Source of the DNA: Nitrososphaerota archaeon
GTDB taxonomy: Archaea; Thermoproteota; Nitrososphaeria; Nitrososphaerales; Nitrosopumilaceae
DNA: 5,346 nt
Reading direction: 5' to 3'
Assembly: GCA_028867395.1 (NCBI GenBank)
Contig: JAGWGO010000121.1
Span: forward strand, 1-5,346
Shown here: one piece after another, positions 1-4,968 of the stretch
How positions within the stretch are numbered: the stretch's first letter is position 1
Layout: each line of letters begins with the position of its first letter
Notes under the pieces: generated by a model
Databases searched by the model: none
What the model saw: only the letters and a program-made list of their open reading frames with translations
Told to the model about the DNA's origin: nothing
Made by a program: the position numbers and the translations under genes

Positions 1-823
1 CAAAGCCTGCAGCAAAGGTGCCTGCAATCTGGTACTTTGTATTGTAATCTATCTGGTCTGTGAAGAACATGTTGAATGCGGCCCATATCACTCCTACTCC
101 GATTATTCCCTCAATTGTCGATATGTAATCAAGAAATTTTGGTTTGCCTTTTGACGAGTCTTGGATATAGCTAATAATTATTCTGACAATGTTGTGCAGT
201 CCAACGTACAGTACAAGTCGCAGACCAATCACTGCGAGCAGTGGCGGGACAAGGACTGTCAGCGCAGGAACCATAGGTACAACGTGGTCTATTGCATATT
301 GAGGATCAGATGACGGTGTGACAAAAGGGAGAGAGAAGATATTCAAGAGACTGTTTATTCCAAGATCATTTCCCTGCAAGAGATAGACAAGGGCAAATCC
401 AAAAATGAGATTTGTAAAGAAAGCTCCAAAGAGCAAGACCTTTGTTATCTGCCAAATTACAAAGTTGGGGATGCTTAGTTTATAGTCCTTAAAACTTGGG
501 ATGTTTTCTGTCTGGCTGTAGCTTCCCCTTTTGACAACAGTTAGTACAGCATGGATCGAGTACCACGAGATCGAGGATCGATTCTTGATGTTGACCCTGA
601 TTAGCGCAATTGCTGACAAGACAAGTGCGGATATAAGCGAAAAGTAGAGGGGCTTTGTGAATAGCGTGCCATACTCTTGAAAGTTCATGTAAAGAATTAC
701 TGCTTGGTTGCTGCCAAGAACGAAAATTACAATTCCAATTATTGCTGCAATTCCTATCTTGATGTACCTGCTGGCATCACGCGGGGGTGGGTTGGCTTGA
801 GTTGATGAACTGTACAAAATCAC
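1..823 (-). CDS. Multi-pass membrane protein of unknown family (3' end beyond window)
   Basis: An open frame runs on the minus strand from position 823 to the left edge, giving 274 residues without a stop. I do not recognise the family. The N-terminus is short and polar (SSSTQANPPPRDASRY), followed by clearly hydrophobic stretches at about residues 22-45, 57-76, 119-149, 180-214 and 235-253, so it is an integral membrane protein. There is no cleavable signal peptide; the first hydrophobic stretch looks like a membrane anchor. No ATG exists near the N-terminus. An in-frame TAA lies eight codons upstream of the GTG, so the start must be GTG (823) or TTG (817). GTG has an AAGG-like ribosome site just before it (GAAGGTATC). 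The gene lies downstream of priS on the same strand and was probably separated from it by about 80 bp before the mobile element inserted. Function is unknown; transport or envelope roles are possible but unsupported. Confidence 0.8.
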   Translation of the reverse strand, partial: MILYSSSTQANPPPRDASRYIKIGIAAIIGIVIFVLGSNQAVILYMNFQEYGTLFTKPLYFSLISALVLSAIALIRVNIKNRSSISWYSIHAVLTVVKRGSYSQTENIPSFKDYKLSIPNFVIWQITKVLLFGAFFTNLIFGFALVYLLQGNDLGINSLLNIFSLPFVTPSSDPQYAIDHVVPMVPALTVLVPPLLAVIGLRLVLYVGLHNIVRIIISYIQDSSKGKPKFLDYISTIEGIIGVGVIWAAFNMFFTDQIDYNTKYQIAGTFAAGF

Positions 824-840
824 GATACCTTCTTTTCTGT

Positions 841-849
841 CAAATTAAT
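841..849 (-). promoter_or_regulatory. Possible TATA box of the membrane protein gene
   Basis: The minus strand reads CATTAATTTG here, an AT-rich TATA-like box centred about 23 nt before the GTG (823) and about 29 nt before the alternative TTG (817). That is the spacing expected of a leaderless or nearly leaderless archaeal transcript. It lies between the gene and the target duplication of the mobile element (852-859), so insertion left this box in place but replaced the DNA further upstream. This is a weak match to a loose consensus. Confidence 0.35.
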
Positions 850-851
850 GT

Positions 852-859
852 CTTACCTA
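852..859. repeat. Target-site duplication, left copy (CTTACCTA)
   Basis: These eight bases, CTTACCTA, are identical to 2216-2223 on the other side of the element and abut the left inverted repeat exactly. The match extends no further in either direction, giving an exact 8-bp duplication. Together with the repeat's first bases it forms a chance palindrome, TACCTAGGTA (854-863). Confidence 0.8.
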
Positions 860-881
860 GGTACTGTCAAGTTATCGGGAG
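860..881 (+). repeat. Left terminal inverted repeat
   Basis: Reading inward on the plus strand it begins GGTACTGTCAAGTTAT and ends in GGGAG. It matches the reverse complement of 2194-2215 at 20 of 22 positions; the mismatches are the second base (G/A) and one internal base (C/T). The stop codon and last four residues (LPIT) of the minus-strand tnpB are encoded within it. Confidence 0.85.
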
Positions 882-1000
882 ATATATTCCAACACCTGAC
901 TTGGCCGCATCGACTCGACAGATTACCGGTTCCTTTCTACCGGGTTCTGTCATCACCGCTTCACATGCAACCCCGTCTGGCACGACCCTTGTGCCTCGAA
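860..1000 (-). ncRNA. Candidate omega RNA (reRNA) overlapping the tnpB 3' end
   Basis: In characterised TnpB elements the guide RNA scaffold overlaps the 3' end of tnpB, ends at the element's edge, and continues into flanking DNA as the guide. The matching region here holds two short hairpins: GGCAC (991-995) pairs with GTGCC (979-983), and CCGGT pairs with ACCGG at 926-930 and 939-943. If transcribed past the element edge, the guide would begin on the minus strand at 859 with TAGGTAAGACATTAAT, which is the target duplication plus the flank of the membrane gene. The position rests on family knowledge and these hairpins only. The 5' boundary is arbitrary, and the hairpins also lie in coding sequence. 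Confidence 0.3.
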
Positions 1001-2051
1001 GCAAGATGTTGTGAGCTGCGTTGACATCCCTGTCAACGATACTCTTGCAGGTAGGACAGAACATCTTTCGGTGCTCTTCAGGTACTAATCTTGACCCACA
1101 TACCGCACACTTTGAGCTAGTCCCTTCTGCCCTTACGTATTCTACCGGCAGGCCAAGCCATCTTGCCTTGTACTCAACCTGTCGTTGCAGTTCATAAAAT
1201 GACCATGAGTTCATTTTCCTTCTGTATTTCTTTCCCTGCCCGTTGCCCTTTCTGTATAACTTACGAATTCCTTTCAGGTCCTCCATGATAATCCCGGAAT
1301 TTTGAAAAACAATCTTCTTTGATGTACAGTGCAGTATGTTGTGAACTCGGTTCTTTTGCAGCTTGCCGTATTTTTGAAATATCTTCTTTTTTATTCTCGC
1401 ATCATTGCTCCTGAACCTGCTTTTTACTCTATCATACGTGTTAATTATCCGACTGGCCTCCGAGAGATCGTGCACATTGCATCTTCCCTGCGTATCGCAA
1501 GTTGTGACATTGTCAAGGTTCCTGTCCATTCCGATGAATCTACTTACCTTCTGTTCCGTGACAGTCAAAGAATACGAGATTATCAGCTTGTCATCAGTTA
1601 ATACCAGGTTGCCAAGTTTTGCATCTCTTATCGTCTCAAGGACATACCGTGTCAGTTTGATAAACAGGTACTTGCCTGCCTCTGTCGGTATCCGGATGGT
1701 ATCTCCCTCGATCTTGTATGACTCGTTGTTTAGTATCAGGTGGTTTCTTGATATATACGGTATCTTGGCAGATGGCTTTTTTCTGATTGTCCTTTTGTAA
1801 AGTTTGAGTTTGGATGCAGCACATTCTAGGGCTCCGAAGACATACTTGTTATGGAAGTTCGAGTCTGAGCGCAGCTTGTGGTACAGATGGCAATGCAGCT
1901 TGTACCTTGATGTGAGGCTCTTCTCAACTCCGATTCGGATTGCCTCGTTTGCACAGGACTTGAAGTAATCAAAGACTGGTGCAAGTTCTTCTTTTCTGCC
2001 GTGATACTGCAAGACACACTTGGTTACTCTTGTCATGCGTACTATTGCCAT
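867..2051 (-). CDS. tnpB: TnpB-family RNA-guided nuclease (IS200/IS605 OrfB-like)
   Basis: A 394-residue protein of normal TnpB length, so it looks intact. TnpB proteins are RuvC-fold DNA nucleases, ancestors of Cas12, guided by an RNA made from the element's own end; they help the element persist at its site. The N-terminal part (about 1-165) is the helical and beta wedge region of archaeal TnpBs. The RuvC motifs are all visible: D176 in GMDRN, E257 in IIMEDLKGI, and the third acidic residue D342 in DRDVNAAHNI. A four-cysteine zinc ribbon sits at C315, C318, C332 and C335. After the nuclease comes a basic and acidic archaeal tail (about 351-394) whose last residues LPIT lie in the terminal inverted repeat. 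The start at 2051 fits a TATA-like box 26 nt upstream; M6 (2036) may be the older start because a 15-bp duplication added the first five codons. No tnpA is nearby. The nuclease family call is firm; activity is inferred. Confidence 0.93.
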   Translation of the reverse strand: MAIVRMTRVTKCVLQYHGRKEELAPVFDYFKSCANEAIRIGVEKSLTSRYKLHCHLYHKLRSDSNFHNKYVFGALECAASKLKLYKRTIRKKPSAKIPYISRNHLILNNESYKIEGDTIRIPTEAGKYLFIKLTRYVLETIRDAKLGNLVLTDDKLIISYSLTVTEQKVSRFIGMDRNLDNVTTCDTQGRCNVHDLSEASRIINTYDRVKSRFRSNDARIKKKIFQKYGKLQKNRVHNILHCTSKKIVFQNSGIIMEDLKGIRKLYRKGNGQGKKYRRKMNSWSFYELQRQVEYKARWLGLPVEYVRAEGTSSKCAVCGSRLVPEEHRKMFCPTCKSIVDRDVNAAHNILLRGTRVVPDGVACEAVMTEPGRKEPVICRVDAAKSGVGIYLPIT

Positions 2052-2059
2052 GCGTACTA
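2030..2059 (-). repeat. 15-bp tandem duplication at the tnpB start codon
   Basis: On the minus strand TAGTACGCATGGCAA (2059-2045) is followed directly by TAGTACGCATGACAA (2044-2030), identical at 14 of 15 positions. Each copy contains an in-frame ATG (2051 and 2036). Because the unit is 15 bp it keeps the frame and adds five codons (M-A-I-V-R) ahead of what was probably the original start. Confidence 0.8.
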
Positions 2060-2072
2060 GGATGTAATTTTT

Positions 2073-2081
2073 GCTTAAAGG
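2073..2081 (-). promoter_or_regulatory. Possible TATA box of tnpB
   Basis: The minus strand reads CCTTTAAGC, an archaeal TATA-like box centred about 26 nt before the ATG at 2051, consistent with a leaderless transcript. It lies inside the element, so tnpB would carry its own promoter. It is a short, loose motif. Confidence 0.4.
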
Positions 2082-2086
2082 ATCTC

Positions 2087-2144
2087 AGTAATTATGATAT
2101 TACTTTGAATAGACGTCTTCTGGTGCAATCTACTATGATATCAT
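2087..2144. repeat. Cluster of short palindromes upstream of tnpB
   Basis: Three palindromes lie close together: AGTAAT-tatgat-ATTACT (2087-2104, 6-bp arms), AGACGTCT (2111-2118) and ATGATATCAT (2135-2144). A fourth, TCTCGAGA, is at 2172-2179. The 8-mer TATGATAT occurs twice (2093-2100 and 2134-2141). They sit between the tnpB promoter and the right inverted repeat, where regulator or transposase binding sites, or subterminal hairpins as in IS200/IS605 ends, could be. Function is unknown. Confidence 0.45.
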
Positions 2145-2193
2145 TATATTTTTAGATTCACAAAACCCGAATCTCGAGAGCTGGCGGATCTGC

Positions 2194-2215
2194 CTCCCAA
2201 TAACTTGACAGTATC
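2194..2215 (-). repeat. Right terminal inverted repeat
   Basis: Reading inward on the minus strand it begins GATACTGTCAAGTTAT and ends GGGAG, the partner of 860-881 (20/22). On the plus strand it could be read as the codons LPIT-stop, mirroring the tnpB C-terminus. This follows from the repeat and is not evidence of a second gene. Confidence 0.85.
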
Positions 2216-2223
2216 CTTACCTA
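2216..2223. repeat. Target-site duplication, right copy (CTTACCTA)
   Basis: These eight bases are identical to 852-859 and directly follow the right inverted repeat. Removing one copy and the element would restore a gap of about 80 bp between priS and the membrane protein gene. Confidence 0.8.
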
Positions 2224-2241
2224 TCTCCCAGTTTCTTGACA
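2222..2241 (-). repeat. Third copy of the inverted-repeat core, outside the element
   Basis: CTCCCAGTTTCTTGACA (2225-2241, plus strand) matches the right inverted repeat CTCCCAATAACTTGACA (2194-2210) at 14 of 17 positions, in the same orientation and offset by exactly 31 bp. It lies outside the 8-bp duplication and so is not part of the present element. Compared with the left repeat and its inner flank, the shared pattern is TGTCAAG, five variable bases, then GGGAGATA. It may be the ghost of an earlier insertion or a sequence that attracted this one. Confidence 0.5.
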
Positions 2242-2259
2242 TCTATTAATAAGTCAAGA
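2234..2259 (-). terminator. Stem-loop just downstream of priS
   Basis: TCTTGAC (2234-2240) and GTCAAGA (2253-2259) form a perfect 7-bp stem around a 12-nt AT-rich loop, starting 8 nt after the priS stop codon. It could mark or stabilise the 3' end of the priL-priS transcript. There is no following T-run on the minus strand, so it is not a classic archaeal terminator. One arm is shared with the third inverted-repeat-like copy, so it may equally be transposon-related. Confidence 0.3.
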
Positions 2260-2267
2260 GAACTTTC

Positions 2268-3392
2268 TCACACTGCACTAGCTAGTCCCTTGCATATCAT
2301 GTATACTGCCGCATATTTTGGCACAGATACTCTTTCATTTGAGTATGGACCAAACTTTTTGTTCTTCAACTTGATCTGGACTGGGCAGTTTGCAATGACT
2401 TCTGCCTTTTCCTCACCAAGCAAGACTGCATCCGTAAAGGGATCAAACTCATCAATGTTTTTGCACTTGAACTTTGAGAACCCGCTCTTGCTGTTAATAG
2501 AGCCCTCAAGCCTAAAGATTCGGTGTATGTCCATGGTAACCTTGGGGTCTATTCTTGCACCTATTGTTTGGCGCATGGAATCAAGTCTTACCTGAAAGGC
2601 CGAGTATCCATCCAAGATTATCTGTCGTGACATTTTTGCTGCCTTGGACTTTGATCCAAACAAGTTTTCTGCAACTCTTCCCCTCCATCCAAACTCGCCC
2701 ATCTCAGGAAGTGTTGACTTGGAATTGTTTTGCTTTTTCATGCCAAAGGTTTCAGGGATGGCGCCGTTGAACATGACATAGTCAGCAAGGTCTGCTCTTT
2801 GCTGCGACTCCAATATCTCGTAGCTATTGTTTACAACTCGCAGATGGAATCCCTCATTTCCTGAAAAGTAAACCTCAATCTCCTCATCTCTGATTCCAAG
2901 ATCACTTACTAGTATCTGAATTAATTTTTTGGTCTCTACTTTTGACTCGGCTATACAGTTCTTGCATGCGACTGATACCAATTCTGATTTGGTCGAGCCA
3001 CACTTGGCACATGCAGTTTGTTTTCCAATTACTGTATCATGGCACTCGCTGCACCGTGAAACAGAGTGATCATTTCTGCAAGAAAGACCCAAGTCCTTGG
3101 CATCGATGTCAAAGATAAGATCTGCCCCCTTCCAGTCCTTTTCTGACATTGGCATGCTTGGAAAAGAATAGTATGCGTTTGAGCAGTACACATCCGATGG
3201 AGTCTCACGCATCAAGAGTAGATGGAGTTCCTTGATGTCATTTATTGCAACATGCCTTATCATGCCGCCATTGATTTTTTGATACCCAAATTCCCTCTGA
3301 GATATCTTTGATGGAATGCCTATCAAATCAAAGTGATTAAAGTAATATTCCTTGATGGCGCCCTCTACAAGAGAGACATCTTTCTCAAGCAT
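2268..3392 (-). CDS. priS: DNA primase small (catalytic) subunit PriS
   Basis: PriS is the catalytic subunit of the archaeal-eukaryotic primase and makes the primers for DNA replication with PriL. I choose the ATG at 3392 (374 residues) over a TTG at 3416: it overlaps the priL stop as ATGCTTGA and is preceded by a GGGGAAAG ribosome site. Numbered from this start, the metal-binding pair is D95 and D97 in FDIDAKD, the same numbers as in Pyrococcus PriS. The nucleotide-binding motif SGNEGFH is at 177-183, and IDPKVTMDIHRIFR (281-294) holds the third catalytic aspartate, D282, and conserved H290. Between the DxD and SGxxGxH motifs lies a cysteine-rich insert (C105, C114, C117, C128, C131, C143, C146), larger than a single zinc knuckle and possibly binding two zincs. 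Length is usual for the family and no damage is visible. Translational coupling to priL is likely. Confidence 0.95.
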   Translation of the reverse strand: MLEKDVSLVEGAIKEYYFNHFDLIGIPSKISQREFGYQKINGGMIRHVAINDIKELHLLLMRETPSDVYCSNAYYSFPSMPMSEKDWKGADLIFDIDAKDLGLSCRNDHSVSRCSECHDTVIGKQTACAKCGSTKSELVSVACKNCIAESKVETKKLIQILVSDLGIRDEEIEVYFSGNEGFHLRVVNNSYEILESQQRADLADYVMFNGAIPETFGMKKQNNSKSTLPEMGEFGWRGRVAENLFGSKSKAAKMSRQIILDGYSAFQVRLDSMRQTIGARIDPKVTMDIHRIFRLEGSINSKSGFSKFKCKNIDEFDPFTDAVLLGEEKAEVIANCPVQIKLKNKKFGPYSNERVSVPKYAAVYMICKGLASAV

Positions 3393-4404
3393 TTGTCTTT
3401 CCCCGCTTTTTGCCAAACTGAATTGGATTGATTATTCCATCACACTCGGCTATTGCAAAGCACAAGTTCTCGCTTCGAATCTTGTCACATGAGGGACACT
3501 GGTACTTTGTTCCCTTGCCTGAAGAGCCGGCGATGTGCTCCAGTTGATATCTGGTTATGCGCTCGTTATAGTCTGGCGCGTTTTTGAAGAGAGGTGCGAT
3601 TTGATCAGTTGTCTGTCCCCTTGCAAGAAGATACGTAGCAAGCAGAAACCTTCCCGAGTGGGGCAGGTTCTCTCCCTTTTCTAGAACCTCGATTGCGTGC
3701 TTTACACATGGCGGATAGTCAGATGATATCACAACTGCATCTGAGAACTTGGATGCAAGAGATACGAGGTCTTGCACGCTAGCCTTGAATGTGTCTGGAA
3801 TCAGGTGAAGTGAGATTGATTGTATCCTAGAGTTGATGTATTGTCCAAGTTCTGTTCTTATGAGCCTTACAGTCTCGTGAGCCGTTAGATAGACAAACCC
3901 ATTTTGAATTCTTCTATTGACAAGTTTCCATTCCTTTTCGTGAAAGTGTACGGCTCTTTGCAGATAATCTGCAACCTTTATCACAAACTCGTCATTTTCC
4001 ACCTTGACCTCGACTCCAAACAGTTCCTGAATTATTTTCAGCGGCAGCTCAAGGTTCTTCTTTTCTTTGTTTGACCATAGGTCCCGCTGCAGATATCTTT
4101 CAGCCCTCCTTGCTTCTGCAAGAGCAAACCTCCTTGTCAGTGTATGGATGGATGCTGCCTTTAGCAAGATTACTGCAACAATAAATGACAAAATCTCCAT
4201 GTCTGGATTTTCCAGCCGTTCTGTATCAGATCCGTACACTTGTCCTGATGAGGCCACTACAATTCTGCCGTATGCTTTTTCCACAAGCGGAGTCCAGTCT
4301 GGATGACCCAGCTGTTCAAGATTAAATCCCTTGTCGCGCAAGTATTCTCCTGCCTCTGCAAGGAATGGATACTTGGCAAGGTCCATTATGCCGGGATGTA
4401 ACAT
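3385..4404 (-). CDS. priL: DNA primase large subunit PriL (Fe-S)
   Basis: PriL is the regulatory subunit of the replicative primase. It helps initiate and hand over primers and carries a 4Fe-4S cluster in its C-terminal domain. The protein has 339 residues. The N-terminal two thirds (about 1-220) is largely helical, with MDLAKYPFLAEAGEYL near the start. The C-terminal domain begins at SDYPPCVKHAIE. Likely cluster ligands are C233 (PPCVKH), C306 (PSCDK), C315 (ENLC) and C321 (ECDG); C303 gives an extra CPSC pair and makes the ligand choice ambiguous. The region H249-R252 through YQLEHI (286-291) matches the conserved core between the first and later cysteines. The start at 4404 is supported by a TATA-like box about 27 nt upstream, implying a leaderless mRNA; M7 (4386) is the alternative. 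The gene overlaps priS by 8 nt, and the two probably form one operon. Confidence 0.93.
   Translation of the reverse strand: MLHPGIMDLAKYPFLAEAGEYLRDKGFNLEQLGHPDWTPLVEKAYGRIVVASSGQVYGSDTERLENPDMEILSFIVAVILLKAASIHTLTRRFALAEARRAERYLQRDLWSNKEKKNLELPLKIIQELFGVEVKVENDEFVIKVADYLQRAVHFHEKEWKLVNRRIQNGFVYLTAHETVRLIRTELGQYINSRIQSISLHLIPDTFKASVQDLVSLASKFSDAVVISSDYPPCVKHAIEVLEKGENLPHSGRFLLATYLLARGQTTDQIAPLFKNAPDYNERITRYQLEHIAGSSGKGTKYQCPSCDKIRSENLCFAIAECDGIINPIQFGKKRGKTNA
3397..3404 (-). promoter_or_regulatory. Ribosome binding site deciding the priS start
   Basis: The minus strand reads GGGGAAAG, ending 4 nt before the ATG at 3392 and lying inside the priL coding end. It supports internal translation initiation or coupling at 3392 rather than at the TTG at 3416, which has no purine-rich site in front of it. 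Confidence 0.5.
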
Positions 4405-4425
4405 GTTTACTTTGACCTAACTTGG

Positions 4426-4436
4426 CATAAAAATTT
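4426..4436 (-). promoter_or_regulatory. Probable TATA box of priL-priS
   Basis: The minus strand reads AAATTTTTATG, centred about 27 nt before the priL ATG at 4404, the spacing of a leaderless archaeal promoter. It would drive both primase genes. Further upstream (4437-4534) I see no gene; TTGTACAC occurs twice (near 4435 and 4535) without an obvious role. Confidence 0.5.
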
Positions 4437-4534
4437 GTACACTGTTAACTCTTTGGTTGTTCATGAAACTCCTGATCGCTTAATATGATAACAGTATAAC
4501 CACGTCTTTTTCTTGCAGATGGGCACTTTGCTAA

Positions 4535-4913
4535 TTGTACACAGTAAAATCCATCAAACAGCCTCATCATCCAGATACCAAACTCGTATCAATGATGTAT
4601 ACATTCAAGGAAATGGTAAATTACTGCATCAGGATTGGACTCGAAAACAATGTGTCCACATTGAAGAGATTCTCTTCGATGTTTTATCGTGAACTGGGCA
4701 AGTATGATATTCAGTCGTATTACAAATTAACAGCCATGTCACAAGCTTGTGGAAGGCTAGCCCAGATGAAAAAAGACATCAAGAAAGGAAAGATGGTAAG
4801 ATCCCCCATTTGTGAGAAGACCGTTTCTAGTATCATGTTATAGGTTCAAGAGAAATGGAATGTTACTTTCAATTCCGAAGAGGAAACAGAACCAAAATTT
4901 GATTCTCTTTTGA
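4535..4913 (+). pseudogene. Truncated, frameshifted TnpB remnant (N-terminal part only)
   Basis: The plus strand from a TTG at 4535 encodes a typical archaeal TnpB N-terminus (VKSIKQPHHPDTK, then MVNYCIRIGLENN and QSYYKLTAMSQACGRL). The frame runs to a TAG at 4841. However, the expected sequence PFLVSCYRFKRNGMLLSIP continues in another frame from 4821, so a single extra A near 4820 (AAGACCG where AAGCCG is expected) broke the gene. The second part ends at TGA 4911-4913. After correction only about 125 of the usual 380 or so residues remain; the RuvC motifs and zinc ribbon are absent, so it cannot be a nuclease. It resembles a different TnpB lineage from the intact copy at 867-2051. An in-frame TAA directly precedes 4535. 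I see no inverted repeats or duplications around it. It lies between divergent priL and nfo. Confidence 0.85.
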
Positions 4914-4939
4914 TTGTATATGGTCAATTACACTACGCG

Positions 4940-4950
4940 TTTAAATTATA
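4940..4950 (+). promoter_or_regulatory. Probable TATA box of nfo
   Basis: TTTAAATTATA is centred about 25 nt before the nfo ATG at 4969, predicting a leaderless transcript. It begins 26 nt after the last stop of the TnpB remnant, so the nfo promoter lies at the edge of old mobile DNA. Confidence 0.55.
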
Positions 4951-4968
4951 CTCAAATAAACTACCCAC

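Larger units (their letters stand above)
860..2215 (-). mobile_element. Non-autonomous inverted-repeat element carrying TnpB, with 8-bp target duplication
   Basis: A 1356-bp element is bounded by 22-bp imperfect inverted repeats and flanked on both sides by the same 8 bases, CTTACCTA. Its only gene is tnpB, on the minus strand. About 140 bp lie between the tnpB start and the right inverted repeat and hold the tnpB promoter and several short palindromes. No transposase (neither Y1 TnpA, serine recombinase nor DDE enzyme) is present. Inverted repeats plus an 8-bp duplication are the signature of DDE transposases; ISL3, IS1595, IS66 and IS256 relatives make duplications of 8 or about 8 bp. They are not expected of IS200/IS605 or IS607 elements, the usual carriers of TnpB. 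I infer mobilisation in trans by an enzyme encoded elsewhere. The family is not assigned. Confidence 0.8.

Noticed and set aside
787..1014. 75-residue plus-strand open frame across the left end of the element
   Set aside because: It is antisense to both the membrane gene and tnpB, spans the element junction and has no recognisable content.
1405..1800. 131-residue plus-strand open frame inside tnpB
   Set aside because: It is antisense to a well-supported gene, has no recognisable domain, and looks like a shadow of the TnpB coding frame.
867..2051. A standard IS200/IS605 element with tnpA
   Set aside because: No tnpA-like frame is present on either strand near tnpB, and the ends have inverted repeats with a target duplication, unlike that family.
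2181..2210. Plus-strand reading WRICLPIT-stop, resembling the end of a second tnpB
   Set aside because: The similarity is confined to the 22-bp inverted repeat and is explained by it; the exact 8-bp duplication on both sides supports a single element with inverted ends.
2236..2595. 119-residue plus-strand open frame overlapping the priS 3' end
   Set aside because: It is antisense to priS, has no recognisable motif or ribosome site, and is best explained as a shadow.
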